Source of the DNA: Carex sylvatica
Taxonomy: Eukaryota > Streptophyta > Magnoliopsida > Poales > Cyperaceae
Reading direction: 5' to 3'
Length of the DNA: 31,469 bases
Assembly (NCBI GenBank): GCA_964058845.1
Contig: CAXKVR010000392.1
Span: 1-31,469, forward strand
Position numbers and translations under genes: made by a program. Shown here in pieces: positions 22,340 to 30,891 of the stretch. The notes under the pieces were generated by a model. The model did no database searches, was not told where the DNA came from, and was given only the letters and a program-made list of their open reading frames with translations. Within the stretch, counting starts at the first letter, position 1. Each line of letters begins with the position of its first letter.

Positions 22340-22557
22340 GAATTCATATCCTCTGCATTAACTCAAAAGGGAATCTTTTGAATTAATGAATTCTGACCAT
22401 TCAATATATTTTAAGATTCATACACACTAGATCCACACTAATATTAAAGGGCTTTATATCATAAACAGAGATCAATTTAATTCAGTTTAAAATCAGACGG
22501 TTGAAATTCATTAACTCAAAAGATTTCTTTTTGAGTTAATGCAGAGGATACTCATTC
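22340..22557. mobile_element. Hairpin-ended MITE family, copy B
   Basis: The left terminus GAATTCATATCCTCTGC matches the reverse complement of the right terminus, GAATGAGTATCCTCTGC. Both ends carry a sub-terminal hairpin built from TTAACTCAAAA and TTTTGARTTAA. Flanks tacaaactg / tacgaactg form a 9-bp duplication (8 of 9). This is the best preserved copy in the window. Confidence 0.8.
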
Positions 22558-23330
22558 TACGAACTGCCGGTATACCAGGTACATGCACTATTTCCGCTGC
22601 TGCTCAGACAGCAGGCAGCAGCCCATTTCTTCTGTAGTCCCTGTTCAACTCGTGGATCTCGCGCCTCTTTAATAATATCCCATTTTTCAAATGCCTCGCT
22701 GGCTGGCGCCTGGCGCGACGCGAGACCACTTCTTAAGTAATTCATTTACTCCAGGCACATATCCGTTCCTCTAACAGACCAGTGGGCCCCACGGATTAAT
22801 TTCTGGAATATCTCTCCTTTTAATGGATGGTCCACCGAATGGGTTCATACTTTTATACCTTTTCTACTCCCAAATTCTGGGCTGTAGATGTGCTGGTTTC
22901 CTGCTCTCGGAGCAATTTTTTATACAGAGCCGTGATTATTAAAAATGGTTATTATTTTTCATCGTGCAGAATGTGTTTCAATTACGACCGTGAATTTAAA
23001 GAAGAGAAATCATTAATATCTGGACTCTATGATTTAAATTTGAGCTGAATATTCAATTAAAACAGGTAGTATTCTCTCAAAATATTATACAGATAGTGGG
23101 GTGTTAACGGCGAATTAAATCATTAATAAATTAATATTATCGTTATATGGCTTGGTCCTAATTCGATTTATTATTTTGTCAACATTCATCCAACTCAGTT
23201 AAAGATTAATCCAACCTTAAGTATGAACTTAGTATTTTAATAATTTGTGAGGCTACTTTTAACAAATGGAACAAACTAAATAAAGACCATTATTTAGTGA
23301 ATCCATACATTATTTGCTTTCTTTTTATAG
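22558..23330. other. GC-richer intergenic block, then AT-rich DNA
   Basis: 22560-22800 is clearly richer in G+C than its surroundings and ends with GTGGGCCCCAC, a palindrome-like element common in plant promoters. No exon was recognised on either strand; a 62-codon minus frame there has no domain. It could be a remnant of a gene's 5' region. Confidence 0.3.
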
Positions 23331-23486
23331 GAGGGATCCACTTACATCATTTTTTAGTGATACCGAATTACACTCTATATTTTCAAAGTTTTCAAAGTTC
23401 AAACAGTGGTTTGGCTTGATTATTTGGACTTTGAAAATATATGGTGTAATCCGGTGTCACCAAAAAGTGATGTAATTGGATCCCTT
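23331..23486. mobile_element. MITE with about 60-bp inverted repeats, 156 bp
   Basis: The left half (GAGGGATCCACTTACATCAT...) and the reverse complement of the right half (GAAGGGATCCAATTACATCA...) agree closely through CACCGRATTACAC and TATATTTTCAAAGT. A fragment of the same sequence (GGTGTCACCAAAAA) recurs just outside at 23511. No clear target duplication, so the superfamily is not assigned. Confidence 0.7.
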
Positions 23487-23529
23487 CTCTTCTTTCTATT
23501 CACTATTTCTGGTGTCACCAAAAAAAGAT

Positions 23530-23560
23530 GAAATTGATGAATAATTTATTCATCAATTTC
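23530..23560. repeat. Perfect 15-bp hairpin with 1-nt centre
   Basis: GAAATTGATGAATAA, then T, then the exact reverse complement TTATTCATCAATTTC. It lies just downstream of the 23331-23486 MITE and of a repeated GGTGTCACCAAAAA word. Confidence 0.9.
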
Positions 23561-24531
23561 CATGTAACATTATGAACCAAATATAAAATATAGTAAAAAA
23601 TTATCATTACATTTAATATGGATTGTCTTTCTTTTCTTAATTTTTAGAGATTTAAAAGTTGAGAATTTCACATAATTTATGTTATTTTTCAAAACTTATT
23701 TTGCTTTCTTATGTAACTAAAGTTTATTTGCTCAATTAGATAGTGTAAGATTTGTCCGAATCTCTTCTATTATACGTTTTATATTTATTTACATTCTTTA
23801 GAAGGTTTATTTTTTATTTGGTATATTTGTTTATTTGATATTTTTAACTCGGCTATAGAATCTAAAGATTCAATTTAGGGAGCAATAGTGAAATAGTCTG
23901 TGGTGAATCATGAATTATTTGAAACAAAACTAATCGAATCGGATTAAACATTATGCATCTATATCTTATCTATTAGCTTATTAAAGTAAAATTTTGAATT
24001 AGATCTAGTCAACTTATTCATATGAATGTACTAATTGAGATTTTTATGTGCTATAATAATGCCATATATGATATATCACCATGATCTAATACATATATTC
24101 ACATTTGTACGTTTATATATTAAGATTACTCATTAGTTTAAAATAGATGAACTGGTGTATTTTATGTTTTTAAACAATTTGAAATTATTAAAATATAGGA
24201 TCTAAAAGATATGTTCATTCTAATATTTGTAATAATCATGTCTACAATAAATTAATTGTTGAATACACAATAGTACTATTATACGATGTTTAATAAAAAT
24301 ACAATCTACAATGTTGGATACAAAATAATATTTTTTAGCCAAGACGCTTATAAATTAGATTCTTAAAAATTAATTTGGACAAGCTTAACTCTTTTTATTT
24401 TTTTATATTTATCGTATTTTATTGGAAATAATAAAAAACACACAGCACCATACAAATATTTATTACTGCTCCGGGTGTATTTGAATAATTAGTTCTCCAG
24501 GTCGTGCTCTGCGCTCGAGACCAAACAAACG
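23561..24531. other. AT-rich intergenic DNA upstream of RAB7
   Basis: No gene or defined element is recognised apart from short A/T runs. Confidence 0.3.
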
Positions 24532-24749
24532 AAATCCGTATCGTCTGCATTAACGTCAAAAGGAATCTTTTGAGTTAATACATCTTTAGCGTTCGATAAG
24601 CTTTAAGATTCGTGTAAATTAAATCCGCACTAATAATGAAGACCCCCATGGTTTAGTCGATGGGCGGATGGGCTCCGTTTACAATCGGACGGATCATATC
24701 TATTAACTCAAAAGATTCTCTTTTGCGTTAATGCAGACGATGTGGACTC
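24532..24749. mobile_element. Hairpin-ended MITE family, copy C, in the RAB7 promoter region
   Basis: Left terminus AAATCCGTATCGTCTGC against right (reverse complement) GAGTCCACATCGTCTGC, with sub-terminal hairpins TTAACGTCAAAAGG...TTTTGAGTTAA and TTAACTCAAAAG...CTTTTGCGTTAA. Flanks aaacaaacg / aaacagacg form a 9-bp duplication (8 of 9). It ends about 170 bp before the RAB7 start codon, so it lies within or next to the core promoter. Confidence 0.8.
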
Positions 24750-24922
24750 AAACAGACGGTGCTCTCGACTCTCGAGACACCACGGGCGCTTCCGCCTTCT
24801 CTTTCTCATCTCTCTCTCTCCGACTAATAATTAAATCTCTTATCTAATCTTTGCTCCTTTTTTCTAAAATCTTTTACTTTTTTCCTATTTGATATCTATT
24901 CTTCCCTCGACTCTGTTCGGAA
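24750..24922 (+). promoter_or_regulatory. RAB7 5' UTR and likely core promoter, pyrimidine-rich
   Basis: Strongly CT-rich (TCTCTTTCTCATCTCTCTCT and further TTTTTTCT runs), as is common for 5' leaders of housekeeping plant genes. No convincing TATA box. The region starts right at the edge of MITE copy C. Confidence 0.5.
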
Positions 24923-25757
24923 ATGGCAACTGCGAGGCGCCGAACCTTGCTCAAGGTCATAGTACTTGGCGATAGTGGGTAAATTCTCTCATTGCTCTTC
25001 TAATTTCTTTTTCCTATGGGGATTTTGGTCTCTGGTTCCGATCTAGCTCAGATCTCGTCGACTAGTAGGTTTTTGAGCTGTATTGGACCTGCTCTTTTGA
25101 TCTGTTAACTATTTTGAAATAAAATTTATTTTGTGCTTTGATCTGCAGAGTCGGGAAGACATCGCTGATGAACCAGTATCCTTTTTGGGGATTAATTAGT
25201 ACTCTTTTTATCTAATAAATTATTTTCTTAACGCTTTGGATATTAGCTTGATCACATTGACAGGAGGTCTGCCTTGGTCAGCTAGGGTTTTACATTTTTT
25301 TTTCCCCTTGTTCCTTCGGCATCAGTTTCACGTTTCCTTGTTTTAACTGTAACAGCACCAAATTGACGGCCATTTTGGTTCCTTGCATTATTGAAAGTTA
25401 GCTTAGTATCTCTGGTAGTATATGAAAATATATTTCACTGAACACTTGGATCAGTCAGCTATATGTCTTTTATCATAAATGTGTCTGTCAATTGGGATAT
25501 ATTTTTCATCAATGTGCTGTGCTATTTTTTTCTTATTGTAAATCTGAGAAGAGAGCAGAATTTTTGCTATTAGTTGTTGAATTTTCTGATTGGTAAACAT
25601 AGTTTGTATAGTAAGGAATGCCTTATATAATAGTTTCTCTTAATGATTGGATTAAAGATATGTGCATAAGAAATTTAGTCAACAGTACAAGGCCACCATA
25701 GGTGCTGATTTCATGACTAAGGAGATCCTGGTCGAAGACAGACTTGTTACACTCCAA
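24923..25757 (+). CDS. RAB7: RAB7 small GTPase (RABG3 type), exons 1-3, 5' part only
   Basis: A late-endosome/vacuole traffic GTPase. Exons 24923-24978, 25149-25175 and 25658-25757 join in phase to 61 codons. The protein begins [19 protein letters not shown] and continues with the P-loop GDSGVGKTS (split by intron 1), MNQY, then YKATIGADF (switch I with the effector Thr) and [14 protein letters not shown]. This is the hallmark order of plant RABG3/RAB7. Intron 1 uses GG|GTAAAT, intron 2 GTATCC...AAAG, intron 3 GTATGC (phase 0). The WDTAGQE, NKxD and C-terminal prenylation parts are not in the window and must lie beyond the right edge, past the copia insertion in intron 3. No defect is seen in these exons. 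Which RABG3 paralogue it is cannot be said. Confidence 0.93.
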
Positions 25758-26172
25758 GTATGCTATCATCTTTATTTTTTTTTTTATTACAAACTTTACA
25801 GCTATGATTGATATTATACAAAGAATCAAAGAAAGCAAACAGTTAATTTATGTCTATTTTTTCTATACAATTTGTCACACTCCTAAACAGAAGTAAACTT
25901 CCCTCAGTTTCTTTTGGCTTGAAATTTAAGGCAAAATTTGTATGAAACTATGAACTGACCTGTACATACCTGAGTTGTATTTGGTACAATTAGGATTGAA
26001 TCCAACAGCCCCTTATTTCTTGAGCAATGCATGCAAATGCTTCTTAAAGTTATCAATGGTTCCTGTCTTTGGTTTTTCTACCTTGAAACTTCCAATGTGG
26101 TCCCAACCACCTCTCTCTAGTTTAAAAGCTTAAAATCCTTGGGCACAAATGTGAAACGGATGATTCTAACAC
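25758..26172 (+). other. Start of RAB7 intron 3, upstream of the copia insertion
   Basis: AT/T-rich intron sequence after the GTATGC donor. The next RAB7 exon (with the G3 motif) is not found before the retrotransposon, so the element lies within this intron. Confidence 0.7.
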
Positions 26173-26358
26173 TGAAATATTATCTCCACCGAAAAGAATC
26201 ATTCCATGACTAGATTTGAGCAAAAAGATAGTCTTTATTGATAAAAGGTTGGGCTTATATAGAGCCTTACAAAAACACTCTTACAAGCAACCCCCTAGAC
26301 TATTCCATAATGGCCTATTCACCGATAGGTCCTCTATACAATGTTTATCATACCAACA
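26173..26358 (-). repeat. 3' LTR of the copia element (short, about 150-186 bp)
   Basis: Starts TGTTGGTATG at 26358. A TATA box (CTATATAAGC) lies at about 26253-26262 and an AATAAA signal at about 26233-26240. The outer end is uncertain: CA-type ends are possible at 26173 (...ATATTTCA) or 26206 (...CTAGTCA), since the partner LTR needed to define it is outside the window. Confidence 0.7.
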
Positions 26359-26370
26359 CTCCCCCTCAAG
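26359..26370 (-). other. Polypurine tract of the copia element
   Basis: CTTGAGGGGGAG directly abuts the TG start of the 3' LTR, the expected plus-strand primer position. Confidence 0.8.
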
Positions 26371-26376
26371 ATGAGT

Positions 26377-27771
26377 CTATGGACGAAAGATATCCACTAG
26401 GCCCATCTTGTCACATAGTCTCGACAAATCTAACGAACTAAGCCCTTTAGTGAGACAGTCAGCCACTTGCTCTCTAGTAGCTACATGTCCCAGCTCAAGT
26501 AGTCCGCTATTCAGCTTTTCCTTGATGAAGAATCTGTCGATCTCCACATGCTTGGTCCTGTCATGCTGCACAGGGTTATTAGCAATGCCAATAGCTGACT
26601 TACTGTCGCACCACAGCTTCATTTGTGCCCCTTGGTCCATCTTGAGCTTCACCAACAGAGCTCTCAACCACATCATCTCTGCAACACTTAAAGCCATGGC
26701 CCTGTATTCTGCCTCGGCTGTGCACCTCGCAACTACCGACTGTTTCTTGCTCTTCCAGGAGACCAGATTGCCTCCTACAAACATGCAATATCCAGACGTG
26801 GACTTCCTATCATCGGCACAACTAGCCTAGTCTGAATCACAGTATCCCTCAATATTCAAATGCCCATTCTTACGAAAAATCAATCCCTTCCCTGGTGCAC
26901 TCTTCAGGTATCTCAGGATCTGGTACACAGCATCCATGTGACCCTCCCTAGGGTCATGCATGTAGCGACTCACCACACTCACCGCAAAGGAGATGCCAGG
27001 GCGAGTGTGGCTCAAATAGATCAAGCGAACAACTAACCTCTGGTACCTTTCCTTATCAACTGGCTCTCCTGTCTCAGCACTCAGCTTGGACTTTTGATCG
27101 ATAGGGGCCACCACAGGCTTGCACCCTAGCATACCTGTCTCTGTAAGCAAATCCAGCACATACTTCCTTTGAGATAAGACAATCTCCTCTGCACCGAGAG
27201 CTATCTCAATTCCAAGAAAGTATTTTAGTTGCCCCAAGTCTTTCACCTCAAACTCCTTACTCAGTCTCTCCTTCAGTGATGCAATCTCACCCTCATCATC
27301 ACCAGTGATAATCATGTCGTCCACATACACTGCTAGCATCGTAATGTGAACGCCACGTTGCCTGAAGAACATTGTGTGGTCTGCATTGGTCTGCCGATAT
27401 CCCATGTCTACCATAGCCCTCCTAAACCTGTCAAACCAGGCTCGAGGGGACTGCTTCAGCCCATAAAGAGATTTCTTGAGTCTGCACACCTTACCCTCCG
27501 TTTGTTTCGTGCCAAAACCCGGTGGGACCTCCATGTACACCTTTTCCAACAACTCACCATGAAGGAAGGCATTCTTCACATCAAGCTGATGTAACTTCCA
27601 CCCCCCATTCGCTGCTAAGGAAACAAGTGTCCGCACTGTACTCATCTTCGCCACGGGTGCAAAAGTCTCATCATAGTCGATACCATACGTCTGACTGTAC
27701 CCCTTTGCCACCAACCGGGCCTTCTAACGCTCAATCCGACCCTCTGGGCTTTGCTTCACAGTGAAAACTCA
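26377..27771 (-). pseudogene. Copia reverse transcriptase and RNase H region, interrupted by stop codons
   Basis: The frame 27714-26827 carries the reverse transcriptase: the DETFAPVAKM entry, the QLDVKNAFLHGEL motif with its catalytic Asp, and YVDDM with the active-site Asp pair. RNase H follows in 26784-26377 with TAEAEYRAMA, LWCDSKSA and HDRTKHVEIDRFFIKEK. Stops interrupt the otherwise continuous frame: TGA at 27769-27771, TAG at 27724-27726 and TAG at 26827-26829. The last falls in the conserved segment that opens RNase H. Catalytic residues of both enzymes survive, so the damage looks moderately recent. Confidence 0.9.
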
Positions 27772-28617
27772 CTTGCATCCAACCGCCTTCTTGCCTGGTG
27801 GTAATGGCACAAGCTTCCAGGTCTTGTTCTTAGCGAGAGCCTCAAGTTCCTCAAGCATGGCGGCTTTCCACTTTGGATCCTCCTTAGCAACCTGCCAACA
27901 CTTAGGAATAGAGACAATATCCAGAGATGCAATGAATGCTCCATGTGCAGGTGAGATGTGAGAGTAAGAAACAAACTGGGCAATATCATGTGGGAAACCG
28001 TATCGATCAGGGGGAACTCCCGCATTGAGACGAGGAGTCCTCCTTACCGACAGGGGAGTGGGAGGAGTAGAGAGATGAATCATATCACCTGTGTACTCTG
28101 AGTCAGTGTATGGTGTAGGTGTCTCAGGAGTCGGGGTAGGCAGGGACAAGGGACTTGGCACAAGCGGCACTGTAGGCACGGTATCCTCAATCTGCTTCCC
28201 TCTCCTCGTGTACGCTCTCAGCTCCCCTTGAGCTTGAGTGCCACCATTATCGGGATCAACCCCGCCTCGTTCCGGCACCACGGCCGACTCCACAACAGTT
28301 AACTCCTCAACTGCTGGCGCGCAAGGGACATCACTCACGCCCACCATCCTCCTCTCACTACCACTGCTACTCTCCCCCCCTCGTCTCATACCTCTAGTAT
28401 CGAGCGAGTCTCCAAAAGATGATGTAACCTGAGAGGAGTAGTATGGCTCATGCTCTCGAAATGTGACATCCATACTAACGAACAATCTCCTCTCCACAGG
28501 ACTCCAACATATGTAGCCCTTTTGGGTGGCCGAGTATCCCACAAAGATATATTTGATCGCTCGCGGATCCAGTTTTCCCACATTTGGTCTGTTGTTCTGC
28601 ACAAAACACACAACCAA
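27769..28617 (-). pseudogene. Copia region between integrase and reverse transcriptase
   Basis: The frame contains the integrase C-terminal part (DPRAIKYIFVGYSATQKGY, then SPVERRLFVSMDVTFREHE), a variable Pro/Thr/Ser-rich linker, and the start of the reverse transcriptase domain (WKAAMLEELEALAKNKTWKL). It begins after a frame change at about 28600 and ends at the TGA at 27769-27771. Confidence 0.85.
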
Positions 28618-29228
28618 ATATCTTCAAAGGAAGACTATCACTAATCTCACCTTTCAATAACTCAAGCGGGGACTTCCACTCCAACACACGTGAGGGCATC
28701 CTATTGATTAGTCTCGCAGCTGTCAGGACTGCCTGTCCCCACAAGTATTTTGGTACATTCATTAAGATCATCATACTTCTTGCTACCTCAAGGAGATGCC
28801 TGTTCTTTTTTTTCTGCCACTCCATTCTGCTCTGGTGTGTACGGACACGTGGTTTGATGCAGGATTCCCTGAGAGGATAAGTACTCTCTGAACGCATTGT
28901 TTGTGTACTCTGTCCCATTGTCAGACCTCAATATCTTCACTACTGCCCCATATTGAGTCTGAACCCCTTTGTGGAAATCTTTAAAACAAGCAAGCACATC
29001 ATTCTTGTTTTTCATCAAATAAAGCCAAGTAGTACGAGAAAAGCAATCAATGAAAGACACAATATCGAAAACCATTAACAGAAGTTGTGGAACAAGGTCC
29101 CCACACATCAGAATGTACCAGATCAAAAACACAGGAGCTCCTACTACCTGTACTAACATACGAACTCCTGGTGTGCTTGCCAAACTCACAAGCATCACAA
29201 ACCAGTCTCTCTTTATTAGCCTTTTCAA
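28475..29228 (-). pseudogene. Copia integrase core, split over two frames
   Basis: The segment about 29070-28810 encodes the catalytic core (FIDCFSRTTWLYLMKNK, then ILRSDNGTEY and CPYTPEQNGVAEKK, with the D,D,E residues present). At about 28805-28815 a run of eight A residues coincides with a change of frame. The continuing frame runs to about 28600 (LLEVARSMM, NVPKYLWGQAVLTAARLINR). A further frame change at about 28600 leads into the next segment. Confidence 0.87.
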
Positions 29229-30891
29229 ACATAGCTGGATACAAACGACTCAAAAGACTAAAAGAAGAATGACCCATACGCCTATGGTAGAGCAACAATA
29301 AGTCTTCCACACTACTCCCCACTCCTTCAGATCTCTCCACCATAGATGCAAGGGCTGAGTCCATCCCTTCTCTATCAAGGAACCACAAGCCGCTACGCCA
29401 CGTGCCAGTCCCAAGCCTCCTGCCCGTCCCCTTCTCCTGGAAGATCACCTTGGAAATATCAAAAGAAATAACACATTTCAGTTGAAGAATAATAGAACTT
29501 ATGGATAAGAGATTGACGGAAAAAGATGGAGCATGCAAAACATTGGACAAAGTCAAGGAGTCGGTACATCGCACAGTATCCTTACCCACTACGGGCTGGG
29601 CCGTACCATCGGCTGTCTGAATGCTCTCATGGACTGTTAGGTGAGTATAGGAAGAAAACTCCCCAACAGTACCCGTCACATGTCTGGAAGCACCAGAATC
29701 AACAATCCATGGTGAACTAACGGTGGATATAGAGGCAAGAGCATGTGTGTCATTAGTACCTGCGACTGAATGAGCATAATAGGCAATGTTACCAGAGGTA
29801 GATGCATCCTCTACCGTGCCTTTCTCCTTCCTCCTAAGTAACTGGGAGTAGGCTCTCAAGAGCTCCTGGTCCTCCGCAGATAGCTCCTCGTCTTGCGCAC
29901 CCCCTTCGTCCTCTTCGCCTGCTACCATCAGGTTTGCCCGGTAGCCCCCTCTTCCACCTCCTCTGCGGCCACGACCGCGACCGCGATCTCCAGACTGACC
30001 ACGTCCACCAGAGTTCCTCACCTTTGGTGTCTTAGTGCAAGCCGACTTCAGGTGGCCTATCTCTCCACAGTTGTAGCACTCCCGGGTCTCACCTCTAGAC
30101 CTGGTACCACCGGAGTTGGAGACGGCTAGGGCTGACTTCACCCCTGGAAGTCCCCCTGCCCCGGCCTGGAGCCCGATCCGGGTCTCCTCCTGTATCATGG
30201 CCGAGATTGCCTCCTCAAGCGAGGGAATCTTCGGCTGAGCTAGTAACATCGCAGTCCTCTGCTCGAAGGCTAGGGCCAGACCTCTAAGGAATCCCATGGT
30301 CCTATCCTGCATGCAAGCCTCAGTCTTCCTGCACGTAGGATCAGGGCAACACAACGTCCTCGTGCAGTAGTCATGATCCAGCCATAAGCGCTCCAGCTCT
30401 ATGGCATACTGCTGCACAGTCCTCTCCCCCTGTACGCAAGCAGCGATCTCCCCTTTCATCTGATAAACCCTCAGGTTGTTCCCCACACCATCATACGTCT
30501 TCCCCAACTTCTCCATGCCATCGACATTGGCTGCAATCTCTCGAGTCATCGAGTTCAAGAGCCAGATGTACACCAGCATATGAGTGGACCTCCACTCATC
30601 TCTTGCCGGAGCACCCTCAGCTGGCTCAGCAATCGCTCCAGTCAGGTACCCCTCTAGTTTCCTCCCGACTAGAGTGTACCGCACCCGACGTGACCAGCTC
30701 AGATACGAACCTGGACCATCGAGTTTCACATCAATCGGTGGAAGCTCCACCCTTGGTGCTGGGGTTGGTTTCGGTGCCACGTCACTAGAGGCAAAGCCGA
30801 ATGCTCGCATTAACATTGCGATCTCATCACCACTCAGCTTCTCCAAGGCCTCTTTCATTGCGATACCCGTGCCCGAACCCTCAGCTGCCAT
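29047..30891 (-). CDS. Copia gag - protease - integrase zinc-binding region, 614 codons
   Basis: A long intact frame. Gag (residues about 1-280) begins MAAEGSGTGIAMKEALEKLS and has the copia gag-type fold region (SYLSWSRRVRYTLVGRKLEG). A CCHC zinc knuckle CYNCGEIGHLKSAC follows, then an Arg/Gly-rich stretch. The aspartic protease shows WIVDSGASRHVTG. The integrase N-terminus has the HHCC-type zinc finger (YHRRMGHSS ... CDACEFGKHTR). The frame ends at a TGA at 29047 just as the integrase core begins, where the sequence changes frame (about 29060-29075). Gag and protease therefore look complete, the downstream enzymes broken. Confidence 0.9.
   Translation of the reverse strand: MAAEGSGTGIAMKEALEKLSGDEIAMLMRAFGFASSDVAPKPTPAPRVELPPIDVKLDGPGSYLSWSRRVRYTLVGRKLEGYLTGAIAEPAEGAPARDEWRSTHMLVYIWLLNSMTREIAANVDGMEKLGKTYDGVGNNLRVYQMKGEIAACVQGERTVQQYAIELERLWLDHDYCTRTLCCPDPTCRKTEACMQDRTMGFLRGLALAFEQRTAMLLAQPKIPSLEEAISAMIQEETRIGLQAGAGGLPGVKSALAVSNSGGTRSRGETRECYNCGEIGHLKSACTKTPKVRNSGGRGQSGDRGRGRGRRGGGRGGYRANLMVAGEEDEGGAQDEELSAEDQELLRAYSQLLRRKEKGTVEDASTSGNIAYYAHSVAGTNDTHALASISTVSSPWIVDSGASRHVTGTVGEFSSYTHLTVHESIQTADGTAQPVVGKDTVRCTDSLTLSNVLHAPSFSVNLLSISSIILQLKCVISFDISKVIFQEKGTGRRLGTGTWRSGLWFLDREGMDSALASMVERSEGVGSSVEDLLLLYHRRMGHSSFSLLSRLYPAMFEKANKERLVCDACEFGKHTRSSYVSTGSRSSCVFDLVHSDVWGPCSTTSVNGFRYCVFH

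Noticed and set aside
22557..22745. 62-codon minus-strand frame in the GC-rich island
   Set aside because: No recognisable domain, no splice support and no homologous feature; reported only as part of the island.
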